From Natrialba sp. SSL1 (lineage in GTDB: Archaea; Halobacteriota; Halobacteria; Halobacteriales; Natrialbaceae), in the NCBI RefSeq assembly GCF_001861355.1, contig NZ_MASN01000035.1:1-64000 (forward strand): a stretch of DNA of 64,000 bases. The letters run 5' to 3'. A model generated the notes under the pieces. It did no database searches, was not told the origin of the DNA, and was given only the letters and a program-made list of their open reading frames with translations. Below, in pieces: positions 16,056 to 24,478 of this stretch; the stretch's first letter is position 1; each line of letters opens with the position of its first letter. The translations under genes and the position numbers were made by a program.

Positions 16056-17204
16056 ATGCACGAGGCTGTTATCGTCGACGCAGTACGGACGCCGTTCGGC
16101 AAGCGTGACGGCTCCTTTCGCGACACCCACCCGCAGGATCTCGCAGCGAAACCACTCGAGGCACTCGAGGAGCGAAACGAATTCGACCCCGGCGTCGTCG
16201 AGGACGTCATCTACGGCTGCGTGACGCCGATCGGCGAGCAGGGCGCGAACATCGGCCGTCTCGCACCGATGGTTGCCGGCTGGGGCGACGGCGTCCCTGG
16301 CGTCCAGCTGAACCGGATGTGCGGCTCGGGCCAGCAGGCCGTCAACTTCGCCGCGGCGAACGTCATGGCCGGCCAGCACGACGTGCTGGTCGCCGGCGGC
16401 GTCGAGCATATGACCCGAGAACCGATGGGCTCTGACGGCGACGGTGTGACCGACACCTACTTCGAGTACTTCGACGAGCTCACCCATCAGGGCGAGGGCG
16501 CAGAGCGCATCGCCGAGAACTACGGCTTCAGCCGCGAGGAACTCGACGAACTCGCCGTCGACTCCCAGCGCCGGTGGGGCGAGGCCTGGGATGCGGGCCA
16601 CTACGACGATCAGGTCGTCCCCGTCGAAACTGCACTTGATGGCGAGGAAATCGTCGTCGAGCAGGACGAACACCCGCGCCCGGAGACCGACCTCGAGACG
16701 CTCGCCGGCCTGCCGCTCGCGTTCCGCGAGGAAGGCAACGGCGTCCACCACCCGGGCAACTCCTCCGGCATCGTCGACGGCTCGTCGGCGCTTCTCATCG
16801 CCAGCAGGGAAGCCGCCGAGGAGCACGGCTGGGAGCCGATGGCCCGCATCGTCCAGACCGAAGTCGTCGGCGTCGATCCGATCACGATGCTCACTGGTCC
16901 GATTCCCGCGACCGAAGGGGTACTCGAGAAGGCCGACATGGAACTCGAAGAGATCGACCTCTTCGAGGTGAACGAGGCGTTCGCCTCCGTGGTCGCGGCC
17001 TGGCTCGAGGAGACCGGCGTCTCCTGGGAGCAGGTCAACGTCAACGGCGGGGCGATCGCGCACGGCCACCCGCTCGGTGGGACGGGCGCGATGCTACTGA
17101 CGAAGTTGGCGCACGAACTCGAGCGAACCGAGCAGGACACCGCGCTGTCGACGATGTGTATCGGATTCGGACAGGGTGTAGCGACGATTATTGAGCGGGT
17201 CTGA
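16056..17204 (+). CDS. acetyl-CoA C-acyltransferase (thiolase)
   Basis: 382 residues, complete. Active-site features of degradative/biosynthetic thiolases are all present: nucleophilic Cys in NRMCGSGQQAVNFA (~88), the GNSSGIVDGSSALLI loop, NEAFASVV, the catalytic His in NGGAIAHGHPLGGTGA and the second Cys in TMCIGFGQGVATI. It cleaves 3-oxoacyl-CoA to acetyl-CoA plus a shortened acyl-CoA, or condenses two acetyl-CoA. It lies 74 bp after the dehydrogenase on the same strand and likely follows it in the pathway. Confidence 0.93.
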   Translation: MHEAVIVDAVRTPFGKRDGSFRDTHPQDLAAKPLEALEERNEFDPGVVEDVIYGCVTPIGEQGANIGRLAPMVAGWGDGVPGVQLNRMCGSGQQAVNFAAANVMAGQHDVLVAGGVEHMTREPMGSDGDGVTDTYFEYFDELTHQGEGAERIAENYGFSREELDELAVDSQRRWGEAWDAGHYDDQVVPVETALDGEEIVVEQDEHPRPETDLETLAGLPLAFREEGNGVHHPGNSSGIVDGSSALLIASREAAEEHGWEPMARIVQTEVVGVDPITMLTGPIPATEGVLEKADMELEEIDLFEVNEAFASVVAAWLEETGVSWEQVNVNGGAIAHGHPLGGTGAMLLTKLAHELERTEQDTALSTMCIGFGQGVATIIERV

Positions 17205-17237
17205 GCGGCCCTGTTTTTGCTGCGTTCCGATTCTCTT

Positions 17238-18488
17238 TCAGTCGTTCAGGTCGTCGATCCGCAGGTCCTCGTCGAACTGCAGCGTGTTCTCGATCTCGGT
17301 CTCGTCGACGTCCTCGAACGCCCAGCGGGCGATCGAGCGGCGGTGGACCTCGTCTGCGCCGTCGACGATACGGAACGCGCGGACGGCCTCGTAGAAGTGC
17401 GCGATCGGGATATCTTTCCCGATGCCGTTGCCGCCGCAACACTGCAGTGCAAGGTCGATGGTATCCTGCGTGACGTTCGCGGTGAACATCTTCGCCATCG
17501 CGACCTCGATGCGGGCGTCGCTGCGGTCGAGTTCGCGCGCGGCGTGGCGGACCATCGTCCGGGCGGCGTGCAACCGCGTTTCGGCGTCGGCGATTCGGTG
17601 GCGGAGCGCCTGCTTCTCCTCTAGGGTCGAGCCGAACGCCTCGCGCTCTGCAAGATATGCCTTCGCGATGTCGAGCGAGCGCTCGGCCATCCCGGAGTAG
17701 CGCATACAGTGGGTGAGTCGACCGCCGCCGAGGCGCATCTGGGCGATCCGGAAGCCGGCGTTCTCCTCGCCGATGGTGTTTTCGACAGGTACGCGAACGT
17801 TATCGAACTTCATCTCGGCGTGGCCGCCCGTCCGTTCGGTGATGCCGTGTCCGCCGAGGTGGGGGACGTTCCGGACGACTTCGACGCCGTCGGCGTCTCG
17901 CGGCACGAGAATAATCGAGGTTCCCTCGTAGGGGTGGGCGTCCAGATCCGTCCGCGCCATCAGGAGGTAGAAGTCGGCGTCGAGCCCGTCCGAGGTCCAC
18001 CACTTGTGGGCGTTGATGACCCACTCGTCGCCGTCCTTGACGGCGGTGCTCTGGAGCATCTTCGGGTCAGAGCCACCGCCCTGTTTGGGTTCTGTCATCG
18101 CGAACGCGGAGGACATTTCACCCTGGACGAGCGGCCGGAGGTACTCCTCCTTTTGCTCCTCGGTGCCGACCATCTCGAGGGTGTGCATGTTGCCCTCCTG
18201 TGGCGCGTTCGCGCGAATCGCGTGCGCGCCGATGAGTGACCGCCCGACCTGCTCGAAGGAGGGCAGCATATCGCTGAAGTCCAGTCCCTGGCCGCCGTAC
18301 TCCTCCGGCACCTGCGGAGCGAAGAGATCCCGCTCTTTCGCTTCCTCCCAGAGGTCCTCGATTTCGTGCATTGGAATCTGCTCGCCCGTCGCGAGCGCCT
18401 CCCGCTCGCGTGGGATGACGACTTCGTCCATGAAGGACTCTACCCGGCCCGCAACCGCCTTCGCCGTCTCGGAATCGTGGTATTCCAT
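17238..18488 (-). CDS. acyl-CoA dehydrogenase
   Basis: 416 residues. Landmarks are PQVPEEYGGQGLDFSDML, AFAMTEPKQGGGSDPKMLQSTA, INAHKWWTSDGLDADFYLLMART, MRLGGGRLTHCMRYSG and the C-terminal VDGADEVHRRSIARWAFED. It is longer than, and of a different subclass to, the enzyme at 9.9 kb; the KWWTSDG and ADEVHRRSIA signatures recall members acting on branched or long-chain substrates. Divergent from the acyl-CoA ligase gene, with a 121-bp gap in which both promoters carry the AGTGGTGT element. Confidence 0.92.
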   Translation of the reverse strand: MEYHDSETAKAVAGRVESFMDEVVIPREREALATGEQIPMHEIEDLWEEAKERDLFAPQVPEEYGGQGLDFSDMLPSFEQVGRSLIGAHAIRANAPQEGNMHTLEMVGTEEQKEEYLRPLVQGEMSSAFAMTEPKQGGGSDPKMLQSTAVKDGDEWVINAHKWWTSDGLDADFYLLMARTDLDAHPYEGTSIILVPRDADGVEVVRNVPHLGGHGITERTGGHAEMKFDNVRVPVENTIGEENAGFRIAQMRLGGGRLTHCMRYSGMAERSLDIAKAYLAEREAFGSTLEEKQALRHRIADAETRLHAARTMVRHAARELDRSDARIEVAMAKMFTANVTQDTIDLALQCCGGNGIGKDIPIAHFYEAVRAFRIVDGADEVHRRSIARWAFEDVDETEIENTLQFDEDLRIDDLND

Positions 18489-18504
18489 ACGAACGCATTC
18501 TCAC

Positions 18505-18523
18505 ACACCACTGTAAAACTATA
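18505..18523 (-). promoter_or_regulatory. promoter of the acyl-CoA dehydrogenase gene (17.2-18.5 kb)
   Basis: On the minus strand TATAGTTTTAC (18523-18513) is directly followed by AGTGGTGT (18512-18505), 16 nt before the ATG at 18488. The TATA-to-start spacing predicts a leaderless mRNA. Confidence 0.5.
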
Positions 18524-18579
18524 CCCGAACACCGGAAACCAATGTAAAGCTCCTACCCGACGTGTCGGATCGGGATACG

Positions 18580-18594
18580 TTTTAATAGTGGTGT
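18580..18594 (+). promoter_or_regulatory. promoter of the acyl-CoA ligase gene
   Basis: TTTTAATA (18580-18587) followed immediately by the AGTGGTGT element (18587-18594), 15 nt before the ATG at 18610. This is almost the mirror arrangement of the divergent promoter, so one factor could control both. Confidence 0.5.
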
Positions 18595-18609
18595 ATGATA
18601 TACAGGTGC

Positions 18610-20190
18610 ATGGACATAGACGACATCAGTGACGCGGCCAGAGAGGGCAACGCCGCGCGGTTGCACGACGAGACGGCACGCCACCACGGCGACGCGGTCG
18701 CGATCGAGTACCACGGAATAGAGCACACACACGAAGAAATCCGCGCGGAGAGCGCCCGGTTCGCCGGCGGTCTCGCCGACCTGGGAATCGAGCCCGGTGA
18801 CGCCATGTTGCTCTACCTGCCGAACTGTCCTGCCTACCTGATCGGCTCGCTCGGCGCGTTCAAGGCGGGTGTCGCCGTCTCACCGGTCAACCCGCAGTAC
18901 CGCCGGCGCGAACTCGCCTACCAACTCGAGGACACCGATGCGACGGCGGTCCTGACCCACGCCGCGCTCCTCCCGCATCTCCGGGAGGGACTCGAGGACG
19001 CAGACACCGATCCGACCGTCATCAGCGTCGCGAGTACCGACGATGACGTCCACGCGTTCGAATCCGTTCGCGGCGAGGAGACGTTCGTCGAGCGGGCGGA
19101 CGACGACGTCGCGCTGTTGCCGTACACGTCGGGAACGACGGGGAAGCCAAAGGGTGTCGAGACGACCCATCGAAACTTTCGGGCACAGATGTTCGCGACG
19201 CTTTCCCAGGAGAGCGCCCTCGAACCCGAGGAGGTTCGCAGTCTCGTCTGGCTCCCGCTGTATCACATCACCGGCTTTACGCACACTGCCTGGCAGCCGT
19301 TGATTCAGGGCGGGCGCGTCTTCCTCCGGAGCGCCGCGAACTGGGACGGCGAGACAGCGATGGGCCTCATCGAGGAGGAAGCCATCACCCACTTCGTCGG
19401 CGTCACCGCGATGTACGTCGACATCGTCAACAGCGACGAGTTCGGCGACTACGACCTGACCACACTCGAGATGGCCGGCGAGGGCGGCGCGAAGATGTCC
19501 GTCGCCGTCCAGAAGGAGTTCGAATCGGTCGCGGGCGTCGACATGCAGGAAGGGTACGGGCTCACTGAAACTCACGGCGCGACCCACACGCAGTCGAACT
19601 CGACGTTCGGCTTGCGCCACGGCACGATCGGCCAGCCGCTCCGGATGACTGACTGTAAGGTCGTCGACAGCAGCGACGAGGAAGTTCCACCGGGCGAGGA
19701 GGGCGAACTGCTCGTGCGCGGCCCGCAGGTCATGAAGGGCTACCACAACCGTCCGGAGGCGACCGAGGCCGCCTTCACCGACGACGGCTACTTCCGGACC
19801 GGCGACATCGCCCGGCGCGACGCGGAGAACTACTACGAGATCGTCGACCGGAAGAAACACGTCATCGTCACCGCGGGCTACAACGTCTATCCGAGCGAAC
19901 TCGAGGAACTCCTCTCCGAACACGAGGCCGTGGCGGAGGGCGCCGTCGTCGGCATCCCGGACGAGCGCCGCAACGAGGTCCCGAAGGCGTTCGTCGTGCC
20001 GACGCCCGACGTAGAACCCGGCGTCGACGTCACCGAGGAGGAAATCACGCAGTTTTTCCTCGACAACGTCGCGGCCTACAAACACCCGCGCGAGGTCGAG
20101 TTCATCGACGAACTGCCGCGGACGACCTCGGGGAAGATACAGAAGTACAAGCTAGAGGAGCGGTCTGAGGAGCCCGAGAAACTGGAATAG
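18610..20190 (+). CDS. long-chain fatty acid-CoA ligase (AMP-forming)
   Basis: 526 residues from the ATG at 18610, which sits at leaderless distance from its TATA box. It is an ANL-superfamily adenylate-forming enzyme: P-loop LLPYTSGTTGKPKGVETTH (~173), motif QEGYGLTETHGATHTQ, the hinge region YFRTGDIARRDAENYYEIVDRKKHVIVTAGYNVYPSE and C-terminal catalytic Lys in LPRTTSGKIQKYKLEE. It activates fatty acids to acyl-CoA with ATP, feeding the beta-oxidation enzymes encoded around it. Cytoplasmic. Chain-length preference is not readable from the sequence. Confidence 0.92.
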   Translation: MDIDDISDAAREGNAARLHDETARHHGDAVAIEYHGIEHTHEEIRAESARFAGGLADLGIEPGDAMLLYLPNCPAYLIGSLGAFKAGVAVSPVNPQYRRRELAYQLEDTDATAVLTHAALLPHLREGLEDADTDPTVISVASTDDDVHAFESVRGEETFVERADDDVALLPYTSGTTGKPKGVETTHRNFRAQMFATLSQESALEPEEVRSLVWLPLYHITGFTHTAWQPLIQGGRVFLRSAANWDGETAMGLIEEEAITHFVGVTAMYVDIVNSDEFGDYDLTTLEMAGEGGAKMSVAVQKEFESVAGVDMQEGYGLTETHGATHTQSNSTFGLRHGTIGQPLRMTDCKVVDSSDEEVPPGEEGELLVRGPQVMKGYHNRPEATEAAFTDDGYFRTGDIARRDAENYYEIVDRKKHVIVTAGYNVYPSELEELLSEHEAVAEGAVVGIPDERRNEVPKAFVVPTPDVEPGVDVTEEEITQFFLDNVAAYKHPREVEFIDELPRTTSGKIQKYKLEERSEEPEKLE

Positions 20191-20235
20191 CGTCACTACC
20201 GTTCCTGTCCCCGTCCCATCAGTAGGACACCTCTA

Positions 20236-21264
20236 TTACTGATCCAGCACAGCGGACCCGTCCGCCGTCCGATAGTACCGCACGCCATCGCGCCAGTCGA
20301 ACGCCACTTCGCCTCGCTCCGCGAGTGTCCCGAGCGCACCGAGCGTGTCGAGCAACTGCGCCGGATACTGCAGGTCGCCGTAGAGATGTTCCGTAATCTC
20401 GAGTGGCGTCGCCGGCCCGACGGTCGCGACAGCGTCACGTCTGGACTCGAGTAGCGAGTCGAGAGCAGCCCGCGTGTCCGCGAGCGCTCCCGCGGCGTCG
20501 GTGAAGACCGGCCCGTGGCCCGGACAGACCCGCTCGAACGGGCGTGCGGCAGTTTCGTCTTCGAGTCGTTCCAGTCCCGCATCGACCGCCTCGACCGCCT
20601 CGTACGCTCCGTCGTCGAGGCCAACGTGTAGCGCACCCGCCCGAAACGACTCGATGAGCGCGTCGCCGCTGAACAGCACCCGTTCGCTGCCAATGCTCGT
20701 TGCGAGACTCGCGTGGTGCACCTGATGACCTGGCGTGTGAATCGGCTCGAACTCGAGTGCACCCACCCGAAACGAGTCGTTGAACGAGAACCCGATCGCA
20801 TCGTCAGGGTCGAGCAGCCGTCGGTTGCGCTCGAGCGAGTGCCGCGCGCGCTCGACCTCACGCTCGAGTGCCTCGTCCTCGTAGCCCGCAGAGCGTGTCG
20901 TCTCACGGACGCGCGCCGCGAGGTCGTCCTCGTCGCGTCGGACCTGCTCGAGCGCGGGTTCGGGCGCGTAGACAGTCACATTAGCCGCGCGCAGCGCCGG
21001 CACCTGTCCGATGTGGTCGCTGTGGGGGTGCGTGATAACGGCCGCGTCGATTGCTTCGAGGTCGACGCCGAGCCCGTCCAGTTGGGTCCGCATCGTTTCC
21101 GTTGCCTGCTCGCCGGGTGGTCCCGCATCGACGAGCACCCGTTCCTCTGTTGGCCCCTCGATAAGATACGCGGCGGCGTGATTCGGTGGCCACTCGACGC
21201 TGAACTCGAGTCGCTCGACGCGCTCGCCACGCTGGGATGGCGAGCGCTCGTCCGTCGTCTCCAT
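20236..21264 (-). CDS. MBL-fold metallo-hydrolase (LACTB2/glyoxalase II-like)
   Basis: 342 residues. The metallo-beta-lactamase metal site is intact: THPHSDHIG at residues 78-86 (HxHxDH), HTPGHQVHHASL (second His), LFSGDALI (bridging Asp) and VCPGHGPVF (last His). A C-terminal winged-helix-like segment (about 265-340) with LEITEHLYGDLQYPAQLLDTLGALGTLAERGEV is typical of the LACTB2/haloarchaeal glyoxylase-like group. It probably hydrolyses a thioester or phosphodiester. The adjacent fatty-acid genes hint at acyl-CoA or an acyl-thioester, as an inference only. Confidence 0.88.
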   Translation of the reverse strand: METTDERSPSQRGERVERLEFSVEWPPNHAAAYLIEGPTEERVLVDAGPPGEQATETMRTQLDGLGVDLEAIDAAVITHPHSDHIGQVPALRAANVTVYAPEPALEQVRRDEDDLAARVRETTRSAGYEDEALEREVERARHSLERNRRLLDPDDAIGFSFNDSFRVGALEFEPIHTPGHQVHHASLATSIGSERVLFSGDALIESFRAGALHVGLDDGAYEAVEAVDAGLERLEDETAARPFERVCPGHGPVFTDAAGALADTRAALDSLLESRRDAVATVGPATPLEITEHLYGDLQYPAQLLDTLGALGTLAERGEVAFDWRDGVRYYRTADGSAVLDQ

Positions 21265-21285
21265 CGTCGCAGACGACGGCGTCTC

Positions 21286-21297
21286 ATTATTTAAATG
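21286..21297 (-). promoter_or_regulatory. TATA box of the MBL hydrolase gene
   Basis: ATTATTTAAATG (minus strand CATTTAAATAAT) lies 22-33 nt before the ATG at 21264, a leaderless arrangement. Confidence 0.5.
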
Positions 21298-21641
21298 TCG
21301 GTCTTACGGCGAGTGTGAACAGTCGTCATTAAAAACGACGGTTAGAATATACTTAGTCCGAATAGTCAATAATGTGTGGTGTAAGCATCTGTTCTATCCG
21401 TCGAAGAAGGTGTAGTCATGACGACGATGTGGACTAAATCGCCACGTGTAATCCAGAAACATTGGTTTCGATAACTCACGTTCGTGGCAGTAAGTCTCTA
21501 TCCCAACGGTATCATCCTGCATCTCAATTTTCATCTCATTTCTGTATACTGGCTATTTCGAGCGATCACGAGGAAAATAATCCTTCTTTCGTTCCGGAAT
21601 GCAATCGGAGAAATTACAACCACTGCCTTCCAGTGACAGCT
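21298..21641. other. intergenic region between divergent genes
   Basis: About 340 bp with AT-rich patches and one TGTGGTGTAAG near 21374 resembling the fatty-acid gene element. No frame here has coding character. It should hold the promoter of the acetyltransferase gene. Confidence 0.4.
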
Positions 21642-22448
21642 ATGGGCGAAGCAGACGCCGTCGACCGCGTGCAGGAGCCGTGTACGATCTCGTCGCTAAC
21701 TGAAGATCTGCGCTATCTTGGCATAGAGCCGGGACAGACCCTCCTCGTTCACTCCTCGCTTTCGTCGCTAGGCTGGGTCGCAGGCGACGCCCAGGCGGTC
21801 GTCGAAGCGCTCCAGAAGGCCGTTACACCTGAGGGGACCCTCGTGATGCCGACGCACACCGCACAGTACTCCGATCCATCCGTCTGGTCGAACCCACCCG
21901 TTCCGTCGGACTGGGTCGAGACGATCCGGACAGAGCGACCCGCATTTCGGCCAGCCGCGACACCGACGCGAGGCATGGGTGCGATTCCGGAGTGTTTCCG
22001 AACCTACCCCGACGTCGTCCGGAGTTCACACCCGATCTATTCGGTCGCAGCGTGGGGCGCGGAGGCCGAGGAAATTGTCGCCGACCATCCGCTCGACCAC
22101 GGGCTCGGCGAGGAGTCCCCACTCGCGTCCGTCTACGAGCAAGACGGTGACGTACTCATGCTCGGGACCGACTACAGCACCAATACGTCGCTGCATCTGG
22201 CCGAGTACCGCGCCGATCTCGATCTCGGAACGACGACGACGACCGTGCCGGTCCTCGAGGACGGCGACCGAGTCCTGCGAGAACTCGAGGAGTTCGAGAC
22301 GTCGACCGACGACTTCCCGGAGGTCGGCGCCGCGTTCGAAGACCAGCACGATTATCGCGAAGGTACCGTTGGCGCTGCGACGGCGACCCTCCTCGAGCAG
22401 TCGGCGCTCGTCGACTTCGCGACGAAGTGGTTCGAAGCGAACCGGTGA
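21642..22448 (+). CDS. AAC(3)-family N-acetyltransferase
   Basis: 268 residues from the ATG at 21642. The fold-specific blocks of the aminoglycoside 3-N-acetyltransferase family are present: LLVHSSLSSLGWVAG, GTLVMPTHTAQYSDPSVWSNPPVP, ATPTRGMGAIPECFRTYPDVVRSSHPIYSVAAWG and LMLGTDYSTNTSLHLAEYRA. These enzymes transfer acetyl from acetyl-CoA to an amine. Many archaeal members are chromosomal and are not known to confer drug resistance, so the natural substrate is unclear. Single gene. Confidence 0.85.
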   Translation: MGEADAVDRVQEPCTISSLTEDLRYLGIEPGQTLLVHSSLSSLGWVAGDAQAVVEALQKAVTPEGTLVMPTHTAQYSDPSVWSNPPVPSDWVETIRTERPAFRPAATPTRGMGAIPECFRTYPDVVRSSHPIYSVAAWGAEAEEIVADHPLDHGLGEESPLASVYEQDGDVLMLGTDYSTNTSLHLAEYRADLDLGTTTTTVPVLEDGDRVLRELEEFETSTDDFPEVGAAFEDQHDYREGTVGAATATLLEQSALVDFATKWFEANR

Positions 22449-22617
22449 GTCGTGTCCGTTGATTTCGATTCCGAACCGATCTCGATCTCGACCCGTTCTC
22501 GCCCCTGACTCTAATCCCAAGTACGATTACGTTCACCACTTCCCAGAGTGTTGATTGGTACTCGAGTACGCTGATTTCGGGGTGTCCTCGTAAGTGGAGT
22601 TCCAGTCATCTGCTGTG

Positions 22618-23211
22618 CTACGCTGGGTTCTGGTCCTGGGTCCAATCAGTGTCTGGCGGTGCATCGAGCCGCCCCTCGACGAACGCAGCGAAGTCGGCGG
22701 TGAACGCCTCGACCTCGTGCCAGTCCGTGTACTCGTAATCCTGGGACGTGTCGCTATCGCCGGTCGCTCCCTTCGCGATTCGTTTCATCACGAGCCGTTT
22801 GAGGAAGCCGTACTTCGAGTACCGAAGTGCGCCGCCGAAGAGTCCGATTCGGTCCGGCTGCCAGTCGGTCTGCTCGAGGAACTCGTCGACGTACTCCGCT
22901 GCGTCCGCCCGTGCTGACTCGTCGTCGACGGCTGACGCGAGCGAGAGTTGGAAGAACGCGGTCGGTCGCGATGCCAGCGACTCGCGTTCGGTCCGCACGA
23001 ACTCACTCACCGTCGATTGGTGCGTTCCCATGTGGACCGATGCCCCAACGAGAACGGCGTCGAACGACTCGAGATCGTGGTCTCCTAGCCCAACCGCAGC
23101 GTCAACCGTAGTCGCACCGTGACCGCGGTTGCGAAGCACGTCTGCGATGCGGTCGGCAACAGTGGCCGTCTGACCCTCTCCAGTGCCGTAGTAAATGAGG
23201 AACGATAGCAT
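22618..23211 (-). CDS. flavodoxin domain protein, HemG-like protoporphyrinogen oxidase
   Basis: 197 residues. The FMN phosphate loop is YGTGEGQTATVADRIA at the N-terminus; VLVGASVHMGTHQSTVSEFV is the second flavin loop. The HemG-type extension is visible in LFGGALRYSKYGFLKRLVMKRIAKGA followed by DYEYTDWHEVEAF. HemG enzymes oxidise protoporphyrinogen IX using a quinone as acceptor. Assignment to that activity, rather than another flavodoxin-dependent reaction, is by family resemblance. Confidence 0.8.
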   Translation of the reverse strand: MLSFLIYYGTGEGQTATVADRIADVLRNRGHGATTVDAAVGLGDHDLESFDAVLVGASVHMGTHQSTVSEFVRTERESLASRPTAFFQLSLASAVDDESARADAAEYVDEFLEQTDWQPDRIGLFGGALRYSKYGFLKRLVMKRIAKGATGDSDTSQDYEYTDWHEVEAFTADFAAFVEGRLDAPPDTDWTQDQNPA

Positions 23212-23435
23212 GTGTGACGATCGATTCTCGTACGATGTCCACGCGGATAAAGGACCGACGTATCTGCCCTCCCTTGTTCAAGCAGACAACAGGGAGAGTC
23301 CCATCCAAAAATCGGCTGCTGAACGCTACGAAATATCTCTGGCGACTGGTACCGATTTTTACGCTGCTCGACCTTGTTCAGGTTGCGGACTGATGTTACA
23401 GAGTTTGTCTACCTTGCCGGTTCTGGGATGTTTAT

Positions 23436-23720
23436 TCAGTCGTCGTCAGCGGTATACGCGCCACCACGACGTTTGATTCGAGCAACGACCATTCGATGGT
23501 CGCCTTTGTGAAAGGTGACCGCAAGACGGAACCCGCCGATACGCACCTTACGGCGTGGACTGTTCTGGAGTGGTTCGCCATAGTCCGGTGGGTCGCGCCA
23601 CGGAGAATCGACGATTTTGTCGAGTTTATCGATGATTTGTTGCTGCTCGTCCGGATTGAGCCCATTGAGGTCGTCCTGTGCGTTCAATGCGAGTTCCCAC
23701 GCCCACCCGTCGTCACTCAT
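23436..23720 (-). CDS. RelE/ParE-type toxin
   Basis: 94 residues from the ATG at 23720, which lies inside the 3' end of the antitoxin gene (8-nt overlap). The sequence WELALNAQDDLNGLNPDEQQQIIDKLDKIVDSPWRDPPDYGEPL then RRKVRIGGFRLAVTFHKGDHRMVVARIKRRGGAY follows the RelE/ParE fold: a helical pair, then a beta sheet with the conserved basic R-x-G-x-x-R-x strand and a C-terminal basic/aromatic end. Such toxins are ribosome-dependent mRNA endonucleases or gyrase poisons. The RHH antitoxin gene lies just upstream. Confidence 0.82.
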   Translation of the reverse strand: MSDDGWAWELALNAQDDLNGLNPDEQQQIIDKLDKIVDSPWRDPPDYGEPLQNSPRRKVRIGGFRLAVTFHKGDHRMVVARIKRRGGAYTADDD

Positions 23721-23997
23721 CCGTGTCGTCAGTACCGAATCGTTCGCGCGCTTCTTCGGCACTCATCGTCTGTTCTTCACGAACGTCCTCTTCAGCGTGG
23801 AGGAGTGCGACGAGCTCATCGCGGTCGAACGTGGGGTGTTCGACGGCATCGCGTAAGGTATACCGAATAAATTCGCTCCGGCTGTTGAATCCTCGTCCTT
23901 GCCACGTGTCTTCAATCTCGTTGAGAAACGACCGTGTGACTTTGAAGTTCACCGTGACGATCTCATCGTCGCCGTTGTTTGTGGCCGCTTCGGACAT
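23713..23997 (-). CDS. ribbon-helix-helix antitoxin (CopG-like)
   Basis: 94 residues. An N-terminal strand (EIVTVNFKVTRSFLNEIEDTW) and two helices with RGFNSRSEFIRYTLRDAVEH form the MetJ/Arc ribbon-helix-helix DNA-binding fold. The C-terminal half (FDRDELVALLHAEEDVREEQTMSAEEARERFG) is acidic and probably wraps the toxin. Gene order, overlap and size fit a type II toxin-antitoxin operon, usually autorepressed by the complex. Confidence 0.85.
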   Translation of the reverse strand: MSEAATNNGDDEIVTVNFKVTRSFLNEIEDTWQGRGFNSRSEFIRYTLRDAVEHPTFDRDELVALLHAEEDVREEQTMSAEEARERFGTDDTDE

Positions 23998-24100
23998 ACG
24001 CCTGTATTACCTGCGTGTTACTGTAGGTGTTTCGGCGTCCGAACGCTGAAGCTATTCACGAGGAGAAACAGTAGCCGATACATGAAATTGGTGTCGTTTG

Positions 24101-24427
24101 CTACCGATTCTCACGTTGCTCTACTTTGTTCAACTCGATCAAGAGCCGGAAGATCGCCTTCACGAGATTCGCATCCACATCGAACTGCTCTGCGTTTCGA
24201 CCCGCCCGGTCCATCACCTGCTCTTCCTGTTTCTCGTCAGTCGTCGGCAAATCTTTCTCGTCTTTGACCGCCGCAATTGTATCCGCGACGTAGGTGCGCT
24301 GGGCGATCAACTCGACAATCTCTCGATCAATCGTCTGAATTTCTTCCCGGAGTTCTTCGAGATCCATCTCCTCCGGTGTCCGTTTCTCCGTCTCAGATCC
24401 GCTGTCTGTGGCTGTGTTTCGAGTCAT
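24101..24427 (-). CDS. chorismate mutase (AroQ class)
   Basis: 108 residues, all-helical. MDLEELREEIQTIDREIVELIAQRTYVADTIAAVK has the conserved Arg, Asp-Arg and Arg of the AroQ active site, and the C-terminal helix LVKAIFRLLIELNKVEQ carries the Glu/Gln that complete it. It converts chorismate to prephenate for Phe and Tyr synthesis. It lies 51 bp after the shikimate kinase gene on the same strand, so two shikimate-pathway steps share an operon, as commonly seen in haloarchaea. Confidence 0.9.
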   Translation of the reverse strand: MTRNTATDSGSETEKRTPEEMDLEELREEIQTIDREIVELIAQRTYVADTIAAVKDEKDLPTTDEKQEEQVMDRAGRNAEQFDVDANLVKAIFRLLIELNKVEQRENR

Positions 24428-24478
24428 GCTATCTCGTCTTTCAGTCGGTAACTCTCGTCACTACTCCCTCTCGCCAGT

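Noticed and set aside
23436-23997. RHH/RelE pair as a partner of the nearby TnpB element
   Set aside because: It lies 1.7 kb outside the element boundary and has the overlap typical of a normal toxin-antitoxin operon. Its RHH protein is much longer than the one inside the element.
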